Below, one piece after another: positions 32,079-43,270 of a stretch of DNA of 64,000 bases (its first letter is position 1; each line of letters begins with the position of its first letter). Below the pieces are notes generated by a model, which did not search any database, was not told the DNA's origin, and saw nothing but the letters and a program-made list of their open reading frames with translations. The DNA is taken from positions 1-64,000 of the forward strand of contig SWDT01000015.1 in NCBI GenBank assembly GCA_009193035.1. Direction: 5' to 3'. Source of the stretch: Halicephalobus mephisto (taxonomy: Eukaryota; Nematoda; Chromadorea; Rhabditida; Panagrolaimidae). The position numbers and the translations under genes are program-made.

Positions 32079-32323
32079 AAAAATTTATCCAAACAATGAC
32101 AATTTTATCCAATTAACCAAAATTGAGAAACAAACAAGGAAATGGATTTCAGCAATGGCAGTTTTTTGAAATGAGTTATATCGTTTTGAAGCTCTTAAAA
32201 TACTGATTCAGAATCTGTAGGTAGATCAATCTGGAAGAAATGGAATATCCATAATTCCATATTGATGTTTTGAAATACAGTAACGATGATTTGTAGTAAT
32301 TTATCATTATTCTCTTTGAAGGT

Positions 32324-32644
32324 TTGTTTTCCAGGATGCTTACTCAAATCCTCAACTTCTTCAAATACAGTTACGGTCAACGATTTTCCGTTCTCCTCAT
32401 GGGGGAGGACTCCGTCATTCGGGACCCTACTGACGCTTACACTGTAGCTCAGTCCATCGCTGCATACAACGCTAACATCTACGTCCTCGACTACAGCCAA
32501 GGAGCCATCCCAATAAGCATCTGGCCTGCTTTAACCAACAATAAGCCTTTCCACATCATGAACGGTGCAGCACTCACTACGGAAGAGATTATCAATCAAC
32601 TTGGTGACACTCTCTTGAGCGATGTCTTGGATGGCAACTGTTAA
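32324..32644 (+). pseudogene. Orphan terminal exon resembling a VWA domain
   Basis: After a TTTGTTTTCCAG acceptor at about 32334 a frame of about 100 codons runs to a stop at 32644. It reads as the C-terminal half of a von Willebrand factor A-like domain (RFSVLLMGEDSVI, then DAYTVAQSIAAYNANIYVLDY, then ALTTEEIINQLGDTLL). The MIDAS half of the domain and any signal peptide should lie upstream, but none is found between here and plc-3. Either the rest of the gene has been lost or it lies beyond a very long intron. The SL1-bearing element sits directly upstream. Confidence 0.45.
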
Positions 32645-35344
32645 GAACTTGAAGAGATAAAAATTGAAGTAAATTTCTTTAAGTAATGGAGTTTAACTAA
32701 TCTTTTGGCCAAAAGTTATTATAAATATAATTCAGAGAGTGTATGTTGTCTTTGGTTTCCATTCTATAGGATTCTGAAGGTCTTTTGATACGTAGTGACT
32801 GTTTTTATATATTCTAAATTTCGAGAAATTGTATAAGATATCGACACAATTTATCTCAAAATCGGTGTTTCGGTTGAGTTCTATAATTTCTTATTCTGAT
32901 ATGTCTTGTAATCTTAAATCAGAATGCATCAACTCACAAAACCCCAACGACCATTGCTAGAGTATAAATATTCTTTAATCTCCTTGACCATTCATACTTA
33001 AAGTTGTCTGTAAGCCTCAACGTTGTTCTTTTGATTTATTGTTCTCTGACCTGCACTGAGTAAACCAGATCCACTACATGTTTCCATCCAACTATGATTT
33101 TAATAATTTAAATTACGATAGATTCTAACTTTCTTTTCAAAGATTTTAGTGCCACTCATTCATTTAACAATACTAAACCTGGAGATCTTAGACATCCATA
33201 TGTTTTAAAAACTTTATTTATTTCTTTAATTTAGATTTTTTAAAGGAAACCTGTACTGTATATTCTAATAACAGTAATTATTGAAAATCCATGTTAAAAA
33301 GTAGTTTCAAGTTAGGATATAAATAAAAATAAAATATAAACATTGATCTATTTGAAATTATCAAGATATGAAATTTTCGTTATTTTAGTTTTGGAATTAA
33401 GATTACTGATTTTCAGCTAAATCTAAAGTTACGACAATGCATTCTACTAAGAATATATTCATTTTAAAAATAGGAATAATTAGCCGTTATCAAGCTTTAC
33501 TGTAACCCCATTTATCTTTTTAAATCAAAAAATCAACCCTAGTCATCCAATAATGTAGCTCTAGAAGCTGTAACTTCTGTTTATCCCATTTTCTTGCAAA
33601 CTTCTAATTATAAACACTATAATATAATAGTTCTGATTTGCTTTTTTACGAAAAGAGATTAAGTCAAAATATCGCTTGAACCAACATTATTCAAATATTT
33701 TAAAGCCATTTTAAACATAGTTAACTTAAAACTTAGAACTGTCTAATTCAAATTTTAAGAGTTTTATGAAGCAGATCAATTTGTTCAATATTGCAAAATC
33801 CTAAATATTCAGAATACTTGAACAATTTACATATGGTTAATATCTAGTCACATCAACTCTGTAGTTTCAACCAGTTTTTAGTTTCTCTATCTCCATCAAT
33901 ACTTTTTAGACTGAAGAGATTGTATCATTTATATTTTATCAAATCTTATTGAAATTGTTATCAAATCTCCATAAAGATTTTCATATAGTTGGAATCATAA
34001 GTTTTTTAAAACGACGAGAACACTATTTTTTTACCAATTTTTTGCATGTATGAAAAGTGGATTTAAGCCCTTTACACCACTTTTTGTGCGAATGAACTAC
34101 TTACAAATCGACTCCCTCTTCATTTCTTAATTGGCTGTTAAATGAGTTAAATGATAAATCTGACTCATGAATAAGTTTTTACAGGCATTTTGATTACATG
34201 ACCATTCAATTCTTCGTAAACCACACTCAAAATTATATAGAGCAACTGCGTCTTTAAAATTTACACTGATTTATAAACTTGAATGACTTAAACAGAGCAA
34301 ATCAAACATAAATTAAGACTTCAAAATCTGGAAATTTTATCCAATCTCGAAATATCAATTTTTAAATATTATCGTCTTACATTATTTTAAAGACCATAGT
34401 TTTTGTGAATTTTCTCTCTTGCCGATTTCTAATAATTAATCCATAGCTGGATTTGTGTAGTATTAGTAATTAAAACGGAATATATAAAAGTGCACTATAT
34501 TTTGATCAATAATTGTTTCTCTTTTGTCTCATGCAAACAGGTTTAACTGTCTATCAAATTAATGTTCCTTGTCTTAACATTACACTTTTATTTGACAAAA
34601 CCATTGAGAATTTGTTTGTTTTCTCCCTATCTTATGACTCTAGATGTTCAAAATACCAACAAAAAAAATTAATGTTACACTTAACGTGATTTTTTACTGA
34701 CTACACAAATTTTCCATTGAAAATAAAGACATTTTCTGAAAAACAATCTTTTTATTTAGAACTTTTGTGATTTTACGGTTTTAAAACTTTTTTGTAGTAT
34801 TACATCTTGAAGATATAATTAGAATTAGAAGATGGAAATACTGTATAATGAAAAATACCAAAGCTAAGTTGCGGAATATTACAAGTTTGATTTTTAAGAA
34901 AGGTTTAAACAAGTATTGAAAGTGATCATTTGTCTTAATAATGTCCTATTGTAGCAGTCACTAATAGAGTTACAACCACTTCCATTTGATGATATTATAA
35001 TAGGCCAAAACAAATAGAGCGCAACCATGATGAAATTAATTGACGTTCACTGATCAGAAATTAAAGATGAGCTAATATTTGGAAAAAAGTTATCTTTGTG
35101 AATCAAACAACATTTTTCGCTGTTATTGGTGTAAATTGTATATTTATCAATATATAATTCGTTATATCATAATTAAAGTTTATTAAAAGATAGCTTTTAA
35201 GTCAGATGTATATAACTCAAAGAAGTTGTAAGATCAAACAGTTAGATGCATCAGGATGAACTGAAATTGATATTATCCCCAAGGGAAAAGCATTCAAATG
35301 AGAACATTCTGTGTATAATAGCATATTTTCTTTCTTATGGCAGT
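32645..35344. other. Gene-poor AT-rich block
   Basis: 2.7 kb with dense stops on all frames. A short segment near 33400-33470 (TTCTACTAAGAATATATTCATTTTAAAAATA) resembles 7590-7630, so part of it derives from the same repeat family. Nothing else recognised. Confidence 0.45.
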
Positions 35345-35605
35345 TTAGCCAATAGCCGTTTCTTCAAAACCCCGAACGGCGGTACAGATAACTGCTGTTA
35401 CCTAAAATTAGTTAAATTATTTTGGAAAAAGTATAAGAATGTCTAACTTCATTGCAATCTTTTGATTTACCTGAAACTCATTGAAGACATTTGCAAAAAT
35501 TAGTGTCACAATGAAATCACCGATAATTACAGTTGTCATAACACCAATCGTGAGTTCTGCAACAACAATCCAATGTTCCTTCAAAATTAAGCGTAATGAA
35601 AACAT
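35345..35605 (-). CDS. Possible small membrane protein
   Basis: Two minus-strand exons (35605-35471, 35401-35345) join in phase 0 across a 69-nt GTAAAT..TTTTAG intron to give 63 residues. The N-terminal 45 residues contain a strong transmembrane stretch (TIGVMTTVIIGDFIVTLIFA); the rest is short and polar. No family recognised. The gene is close to the dispersed element copy 2 and could be a chance assembly. Confidence 0.35.
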
Positions 35606-35850
35606 TTATTTAATAAAAATATAGTAAAACGTGTGTCTTGGGGTATCAGTGGTATGACATCTTGGAGCTCCATGATTAGGCGGAAAACTGTTGATTTTTA
35701 CTGTTAGCAATAAAAGGCTGTTTATCTTAACATAAGCACAGAACAGAGAGAGGAAAGGTTTTTGTATTTTATTTTCACTTTTTATTGCCAAATATAATAC
35801 ATATACAAAATACAATTGTTTATTTTGTTCTAGTAGCTTCACTAATTTAA

Positions 35851-37033
35851 TTTCAATAACAATTCCAGATGCTGAACCCCTTTCCACTGTTTTCAAACAA
35901 AAAAATCAATTTGATTATTAATTATTTGTCACTAGCTGATGGAACAAATCAGCCATCTGAACTAGCAATCATGAAATCTCAAATAAATAATACTAAATTT
36001 ACAGTTTTCATCTCGGAGTCATCTACAATTTCAACCAACACAGCTCAAGTCGAGAAAGACTACTACAGTTACCCAAGTTCCCAATTCTTTCAATGGTCCA
36101 GTCGAATCCAAATCTCTTTGTTGATCACTTCCAAAACTCGACTCTTTCCGTGTAAATTAATTCTGAGAACCTTAACCATTCTCTTAATACATCAAGTTGT
36201 TCGGGATCCTCGGAAAGATAATTTCTTAAACCTTAGTCCACCGCATCTACAAAGTTCATAAACAAACTAATAAAAGTGTTACTTTTCCTTATTAGAGCAA
36301 CTTCTTTCCTCTCCAGTCTAACTTCTTCTGAATCAACATCGATATCCAACTAAAAGTACCACATTAGTTAATTATCAAATATTTCAGAAACTCACGTGAA
36401 GAAAATCATCCAATCAAATGTCAAATCAATTCATTCAATCATTCAACTCTCATTTTCCTCATGTTCACTTCTCTTGTTTCAATAAAGATCTAAGTTATGA
36501 GGTTCCTGACAAACTTCTGAATCCATCTGCAATTAATTCAACCCTAAAAAAACAAATTAGATATATGAAAACACTCCCAAACACGTTTACAATAAATAGG
36601 ACATACCGATGCCCAATTAAAATGTTAAAATCTCTTTTCTTCTGGAATAGCTGTTGGTTCCCCATACCTTAGTGAAATATTCATAAAAGCTAACAACAAT
36701 TTCTACAACTTCAATAACAAATAATAGTGCTAAGGAGCAACTTCAGTTTCTAAAGAGGTGAAGATAGCAGGAAATTAAACCTAAAAAATTAAATGGACTT
36801 ACATTAAGAATACAGAAAGTGATATAAGAAGTAATTAACTCAGTAAAATGGGAGAACAAATATCAAAATTGAGAGTCACCTCCCTCTAATAAACAAGAAA
36901 AGGTGAATTTCGCTTCTAACACGAAAAAGTCTTGAATTGTTTTTGATTTCCACTTTGTGCGAGGGAACTCTCATCCGGCTGATTAACAGCTAGACTCGGA
37001 TCGGCTCTTTCCTTTTGATCGACTTTTTCAGCC
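35851..37033. mobile_element. Dispersed element, short copy (about 1.18 kb)
   Basis: Homologous to 5175-7138 along its whole length in the same orientation, but missing the segment equivalent to 5603-6411, with the junction at a short ATT match (about 36292). The plus-strand 130-codon frame (35869-36261) and an 84-codon frame (36418-36672) are open. Between copies, substitutions in the first frame change N to H and W to R, and the mirrored minus frame also changes residues, so no strand shows an obvious purifying pattern. Confidence 0.6.
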
Positions 37034-37726
37034 ATTAACCGCCAAACTAATACTCTATTTTTATAAGCTTTCAAATGGGTTGAATTTTATCTTCGACGTT
37101 TACAAAATTATCCCAGAATCACTTGAAATTATTTTGAAGTGAGTCTTCAGTTTTCTCTGAGTACGTTTAACTAGTTCAGAACTCGTCTTCAGTATTTTTC
37201 GAATATCTTCAATAGAGAAGCAAGAATAGATCAATTCATGATGAGGAATGTTATCTCTACAGATCCTTCTCATTGAGGCATAAAACCCGACAAGAATAAA
37301 TCAAACTAAAGAATTATAATAACGATAGTATGTAGCAAAGGAAAATAATTAAGATACTACACTAATAAACTAATGAACTAGTAAAAATGATAGATAGAAT
37401 TATTCTATCAAACTTTACTGTAAATTTAAAAGTATAGAAAATGACAAAAAAACTGATGAAAAAACAGACAACTAATTTTAAGAATTTTGTATTAAAGGCC
37501 ATTATGTGGAAGATGGCTTGATCGGTATTAATGAAATTTAATGTTTATGATTAGAACGACTTTAAATGGATTGGTTAACATATTCAAACACCAAGTTAAT
37601 AACCAATATTCAGTAAACATGAATGCATTTCATCCCGAAGCGGTAAAAAATATATAACGAAAAATATACTCGTTTTTAATACAAATAAATAATACTTTGA
37701 CTGTTGCTCAGCAATTTGTGTAAATG
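37034..37726. other. AT-rich spacer
   Basis: Downstream flank of the P450 gene. No gene recognised. Confidence 0.4.
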
Positions 37727-39310
37727 TTAAAAGCGCTTTTGGACTCTGACTTGGAATTTTTCGGGTTGGACGGCAATTCCCCATTTCTTCTCCATTGATG
37801 GAGGGATTCCTTCTTTTTCTGGATGAAAGTCAAAATGCTTCAAGACGTTGCCAATGACGAGGAAGAGCTCCATTCTAGCCAGAGATTCTCCGAGACAGGC
37901 TCGTTTCCCAACAGAGAACGGAACCAGATATTCGCTCGGCTTGAAGGTTCCATCAGAGTTAATGAATCTATCTGGGTTGAATGTGAAGGGGTCCGGGAAG
38001 ATCTGTAATTTGATGATGGAAATGTTAGTTTAAAAAACTACAGACTTTTTCATCATAAAGAACACAGCTGATCTGAGGAGTAACAACAGTCCCCTTTTTA
38101 ATCAAATGATCGCCGATGACAACGTCATCGAGAGTCTTGTGCAATAAGTTAAAAAGCAACAAATTGGTGTTCCTTTGGACCTCACTAATAACAGCCTGCA
38201 AATAATGCAACTTCGATTTATCATCCATTGTTATAAATCTATCATTTTCGACTACAGTATCCAGTTCTTCCTGGACTTTCTTCAATACTTCTGGATGGTT
38301 CAGAAGGTAGATAATAGCAAACTGACACGTAGTAGCTGTTGTTTCCATGCCAGCAACCCAAAGATCACCACAAATGTTTTTGAGCTGGACATAAGAATAG
38401 TTATCTTTGTGAGGTCCTTGAATCTTCTCCTGACGTCGAATCTCTTTCAAGAACGCCTCACAGAAGTCTGTTGTCTCAGAATCGAAATCGATATTCTTTT
38501 CGTGCTCTCTGATCTGTCGTTCAAAATAATCAAAAATCTTGATATTGAGATTGATGGTTGTTTGGAAATGTTGTTTGAAATACGGGAAATGTTTCAGCCA
38601 CGGCAAGCTCATACAGAGGAAATTTGGAGGCTCGTTCGTGTGGATAAAAAGCTGTTGAATAACATGCTTCAACTGTAAAAATTCTTCTAACTTAGGGCCT
38701 TCAAAACTGTACCCAAAAAGGAGATTATTGATGATGGATCCGACACAGACGTCGAATCTCGGGATAATGTCGCATATCCCAGCTTTTTCATCTTCCTCTA
38801 GTTTTTTTAAAAGGGATCCAACTTCTACCAGAATCTAAAATTTAAATAGTAATTAATGTAAATTCAAACATTCCTAACCTTTTCTTGCATCAGATTTTTG
38901 CCAAATCCGAAGTCTCGAAGGACTTGGAGGGTGAACCTTCGCTGTTCCCGCCACTTCTCTCCATCGATTTCAATGATCCCGTTGATTCCACCACGAATAA
39001 TGTTCAAATGCTCAACATGCTGATATCTCCCACTGAGAGCTTCAGCATGGTCCTTGACAAAGGCTGAATGAATCAGCTTGTAATCGCAAACGGCAACAAT
39101 TGGAAGCTCTCCAATCCAGGTAGTGAATATCCCATTGTACTTTTTGGACCAATTCAAGAGAACCTCATATTTCGGATTCGGGGAAGCGATGGAAAGCACG
39201 TTCCCAAAGACTGGAAGAGGAGAAGGGCCTGGAGGAAGATTTCTCCTTTTCCAATAATAGTTATAGAATAATAAAAGTACGAGAGCTAAGAGAAATAGTC
39301 CAATCATCAC
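37727..39310 (-). CDS. Cytochrome P450, CYP2-clan type
   Basis: Three exons on the minus strand (39310-38879, 38834-38046, 38002-37727), all phase 0, encode 498 residues, the usual length. It is an ER-anchored haem monooxygenase. Visible: N-terminal anchor (IGLFLLALVLLLFYNYYW), proline hinge PPGPSPLPVFGN, WREQRRFTLQVLRDFGFG of helix C, I-helix AGMETTATTC (near 306), K-helix EVQR (near 359, the ExxR motif), meander FNPDRF, and haem loop PFSVGKRACLGE with the ligand Cys443. The sequence style (ISEVQRNTNLLLFNLLHKT) fits the expanded nematode CYP33-35 group used in xenobiotic and lipid metabolism; that subfamily call is tentative. The second donor is an unusual GTCTGT. No damage seen. Confidence 0.92.
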
Positions 39311-40017
39311 AAAGCAAAAGTTAATGAGTCATTGCATTAGATACGAAAATCAATTTATAGAGAGAATGGGGAAGTAAAAGGTCTCGACAGGTTTAGCACA
39401 AGCTGATGTCAGAAACACAAAAGACACAAAGAAATGTGATACTAAAGAGAATACAAAGGCGATATCATCGCATCATAGCTAGAAGAGTCATAAAAATATT
39501 ATGCTAGATAAATCTAAAGGTCATTTCAAATACTGTTCACTTTTTTATCGGAGTCTTGGCACAAAAAAGTATTTTTAGATTCAAACAGAAAGTATTTATA
39601 ACGGAATAATCAAGCTTGTAACTTTCGAATCTAAGGCCGGAATTAAAAGTCAACGTTTAAAACCCTGGATTCTGCATCTTCGAATTCTATAAGCCACGTT
39701 CCTATTCTACATAATTTTTGCAAAGCTCCAACGGTAGTTATTTTTTCTTAACTCAAAGCTTCGTACAAAGTAGCAGAAAGCTACTTAGAATATCTTTTAA
39801 AACAAAAATCTAATCTTTTTGATTGTTTCAAAAAAATTCAAAATTTAGTGTTGCCAAAGACAAAGATGCACTTTTCAACATTATTCTGGAAATGAATTTT
39901 TAATGAAGCGTCTTATTTTATAATGTGATCTTGTTAATTACATGATCAAAAGTACAGACACAACTAGGCAAAAACAATGTTTTTCCAGTTGTTATTATTA
40001 CTTTTCAGTCATGTCTG
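39311..40017. other. P450 upstream region, no gene
   Basis: AT-rich; probable promoter of the P450 gene. No recognised motif. Confidence 0.35.
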
Positions 40018-40980
40018 AAGTAGATTATAAATTTGCGCTTTCAAAGCCAAACATTGGTTTATTTGGTCAACTAGTAGCTAATAATGATGAGATATTTGAC
40101 TAAAAGTTGGTCGTTTTTGAAGATCTTCCCAGTAGTAATGATAATGGATTTTAACTTTCACATATTTTATGTAAAGTCTGCATTACAGCTTCAAAAATCT
40201 CATTCTTGAAGCTTAATTATGATTTACAAAAGCAGTTTTTTAATTTGTGCTCTCCAACGTTAGTTCAGAATCTTACTATGACTTACAGACCCCATCGACA
40301 TCTCTTTCCACCAATTTATTGAGACAATCTTGTCGTCATTTCATATGGCTACAATAAAAATGATCTTTTCAATATAAATGTACTTGTTGATGCTAGAAAA
40401 AGATTGATCTTGGATGAAACTTCCGGTATACTTCCAATTGCATTGGAAAACATCAAGTTAAATCATGTTGAATTAGTAATATTAAACAACTTTTCATCTC
40501 AAGAGCTTTTAGATCATCTTCTGATTCCAGACGTTAAATGTGTGTTCTTAGATTCTGAATTGTTATATTATCTATAGTTCTTTGTAAAGCACTTGCTGAA
40601 AGCAAAGAGTTTGAATATTCCGATTCGTTCCTACCCTTATTTCGAATAGATCCTAAATACCTGGAAATAGACTTGAAAGCTCAAATTCTTTAATCTTTGG
40701 CTTCACAAAACAATCGAATATATTGCGAATCCCAAAGCCATTTATGAATTCATGGACAGATAGGAAAGAATTTTTATCTCACCATTTCCCCTATTGAAAT
40801 CGTGTCAAATGAGTTCTTCAAATACTTTGAGGAATTACCCAATCAAGGATTTGAAAAGATTCTCGTTATGGAAAGTTTAAGCATAAAAGGTATTATCAGA
40901 TAAAGGCTTATGAGATAAGCTCAAATATTATTTTGAAGAATAAATACAATTTGCTAGAGATATTTGCTGAGCAAAAAAAT
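40018..40980 (+). pseudogene. Decayed gene, F-box/FTH-like
   Basis: Starting at an ATG after TTTTCAGTC (40011), an almost continuous plus-strand frame reads MSEVDYKFALSKPNIGLFGQ and continues for about 300 codons, interrupted by stops at about 40100, 40160, 40335, 40575, 40650 and beyond. The C-terminal part is leucine-rich with short repeated sentences (ENIKLNHVELVILNNFSSQELLDHLL). That pattern resembles the FTH/DUF38 region of nematode F-box proteins that bind substrates for SCF ligases; the assignment is uncertain. The number of stops makes it a clear pseudogene. Confidence 0.55.
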
Positions 40981-41494
40981 GATATATCAGTTAATTTTGA
41001 AGTCGATATTATTTACTGATGATTTTAAAATCGATTATTGTTTTCTATACCACCTTTTTACAGTAATTTGATTTAAAGACAGAGTTTAGATCGTATCAGC
41101 CTTATTCGAAATAGAAAAGATAAAAAATCTGAATTTGAATGAACTTAAATGATCTCAGCCGATTTCAAATGATTTCATGTGTTTGAAATCTTGCATCCAG
41201 AATACTAAATTAAAGTTTAACTCCCAAATACTAACCATCTTCCAATTTAGAAAGCGTATTTGTCGATTTTGATAGCACTCTATCGGAAACAGATTTATCG
41301 TCTTAAGCTTTAGGTACATATAATAATCAAAAGAGGCAATTAAACAATCGATATCATTAAAGCGCAAAACTATACACCTGAAAAGTTCCTCGGAAAATAT
41401 TTTTTCATTATATAATGCAGATGTTTGCTAAAATCCAGTTTATAAACTTTCAATCATAGAGATAATATCGGCATTGATTAAATAAGCATTTCGA
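40981..41494. other. AT-rich spacer
   Basis: Downstream of the pseudogene. No gene supported; a 70-codon minus frame at 41155-41367 has no context. Confidence 0.35.
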
Positions 41495-41581
41495 TTACCG
41501 TATTTGCTCTAATAAAGGCACATGCGCCACAATTTTTCAATTGATCTGTTAGAGTGTGCCTCTATTAGAGCAAATACGGTA
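41495..41581. mobile_element. Miniature inverted-repeat element (87 bp)
   Basis: TACCGTATTTGCTCTAATA at the left end is repeated in inverted form at the right end (TATTAGAGCAAATACGGTA), and the adjoining AGGCACA and TGTGCCT also pair, with one mismatch, around a loop of about 32 nt. The termini begin and end with TA, as for a Tc1/mariner-type TA insertion. Only one copy is present in the window. Confidence 0.7.
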
Positions 41582-42139
41582 TCTTGACTGCGAAAATAAT
41601 GCTCCTCTAACATGATTCACTCAATGCTAGTTCTTTAATTATAATACACAAATATAATATCTTTTAAAAATGTAAAAGAAAATCTCAAGAAACAAAATTT
41701 AAAGTTCGTTAACTTCGCAATGAGATTACTGTTAATATAGACATAATATCTTTGTAGTAGAAAAAGTTTTCTTTTAGTAAAAGTTATCCTTTAACAAACG
41801 TGAGGATTGCAAGTTCGTACTGTATTGATAATCCTTGCTTTTATTTACTTTTCAGCAGTTAGGATAAAGAGGAAGTTCGACTAAGCAATTCTCGTGATTT
41901 AGTGTAGGCTAGTTGAACGATTTAAACCCGTTTTTCATGCTCACGTGACCAACGAGAATCTCGAATGATCTGATATATACTGCTCATGAATGATATTGAA
42001 GAGTTATGACAAGGTTTAAGGATAACGCTAGTTTCCCAAAAAAGAAAAAATATTAGCAATGATTTTATTTATTTAGCATTCACAACAAAGATGTCATTTC
42101 GGAATAAGTATTTATTTTTCACAATTAAAGTAAAATTCC
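41582..42139. other. AT-rich spacer
   Basis: No gene or repeat recognised. Confidence 0.35.
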
Positions 42140-42364
42140 ATGCATCCCTTCAATCGCCAACTACCTGTTCCACCTTACATGTCCTTTCAATCAAATTTTT
42201 TCACAGATTTTGATTTTAGTGAAGACAGAATTCACGGGAAACTTCCGGTATATGAATTTTTCACTTTAACGTTACCTGAATTGTCTGCAAATTTTCTTGC
42301 AGAATCTGCTGTCATATACGATCGCAACTCAAAATCTAAAACTCCACCGCAGCATTCTTCTTAA
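42140..42364 (+). CDS. Possible short protein, proline/phenylalanine-rich
   Basis: A single frame of 74 residues starting MHPFNRQLPVPPYMSFQSNFF. Composition (several Pro, Phe, acidic residues) is less low-complexity than the surrounding frames. No family recognised, no signal peptide and no intron found. It may be a real short exon or chance. Confidence 0.3.
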   Translation: MHPFNRQLPVPPYMSFQSNFFTDFDFSEDRIHGKLPVYEFFTLTLPELSANFLAESAVIYDRNSKSKTPPQHSS

Positions 42365-42630
42365 AGCAACTAAAACTACAATGATCTATGTTTGTTGTTA
42401 TTTCCACAATTGAAAATCTCACGATCATTTCACTCCGCATAGTTTAGTTTTCGGTCAAAAAGTTGGAAATTCCATTTAAGAGAAAATAGGTAATTTGATC
42501 CATAGTTTGTCTTTAGAACGCTTTTTACTGTCAGAATGTTCGTCACCTTATACTTTGGTTATTTACATTTCAAATAATACACCTTTAATAAGTACTCGTA
42601 ATCAGCAACAATATAATTGTTAAGGTTAAC

Positions 42631-43143
42631 TCAAGCAACGGCAATTATGGACTGCTTTCGGATTTCATAAGAGGCGATGGAGATTAAATCCTCTTCTCCA
42701 TCTTCTTCATAAATCGTGGGCATGGGTTCAAAGTTGGAGGGGTTAGAGGACTGAGATGACCTCGACCTCTTTCTGTACACCTTCCGCTTCTCCTCAGCCG
42801 TCGTGTTCTTCGGTGTGGATTCTGGAAAAAACACCTTCAATTGTTTCCCTTTGGAAGATAACCTACCTTTAAGCTGGAGAATCTTAAAGATCTTCCCGAG
42901 AAGTTTTTTCTTCATTGTGGATTCTGTGGATTCCTTGTGTTTTGAATCGGATTTTAGAGACTTCAAAAAGTCATTATTGTTAGAATCCTCGCAGACAGTC
43001 ACCTTGTTCTTCTTCGATGTCTTCTCTCTTTTTCTGAATACAAATGGATTTGAAGAGACATTTTCCTTGGCAAGTTTGGTTTTCTTGGATTGTTCCCGTT
43101 TCTGAACTGCTTTGGCAAACTGACGTTCATCAAAACCCGCCAT
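42631..43143 (-). CDS. Basic, highly charged protein of unknown function
   Basis: A minus-strand frame from ATG at 43143 gives 170 residues: MAGFDERQFAKAVQKREQSK, then Lys-rich and Ser-rich stretches (KKKLLGKIFKILQLKGRL), and an acidic end (MPTIYEEDGEEDLISIASYE). No domain is recognised; the composition suggests a nuclear or cytoskeletal disordered protein. The frame stays open upstream of the ATG to an acceptor-like TTCAGTTCAG near 43185, and a further exon (FEAERFADPEI, about 43267-43230) would join in phase through a 52-nt intron. The true N-terminus may therefore lie further right, and the ATG given is the minimum. Confidence 0.55.
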   Translation of the reverse strand: MAGFDERQFAKAVQKREQSKKTKLAKENVSSNPFVFRKREKTSKKNKVTVCEDSNNNDFLKSLKSDSKHKESTESTMKKKLLGKIFKILQLKGRLSSKGKQLKVFFPESTPKNTTAEEKRKVYRKRSRSSQSSNPSNFEPMPTIYEEDGEEDLISIASYEIRKQSIIAVA

Positions 43144-43270
43144 GGGGTTTGTGGAAAACAACTCAAAGTTTGCCGTAATGGCCTGAACTGAACTGGAAGG
43201 AGAGAAAATTTTTGTTCTTTCAGTTGCTGGCCACTATCTCAGGGTCAGCAAAACGTTCTGCTTCAAATTT

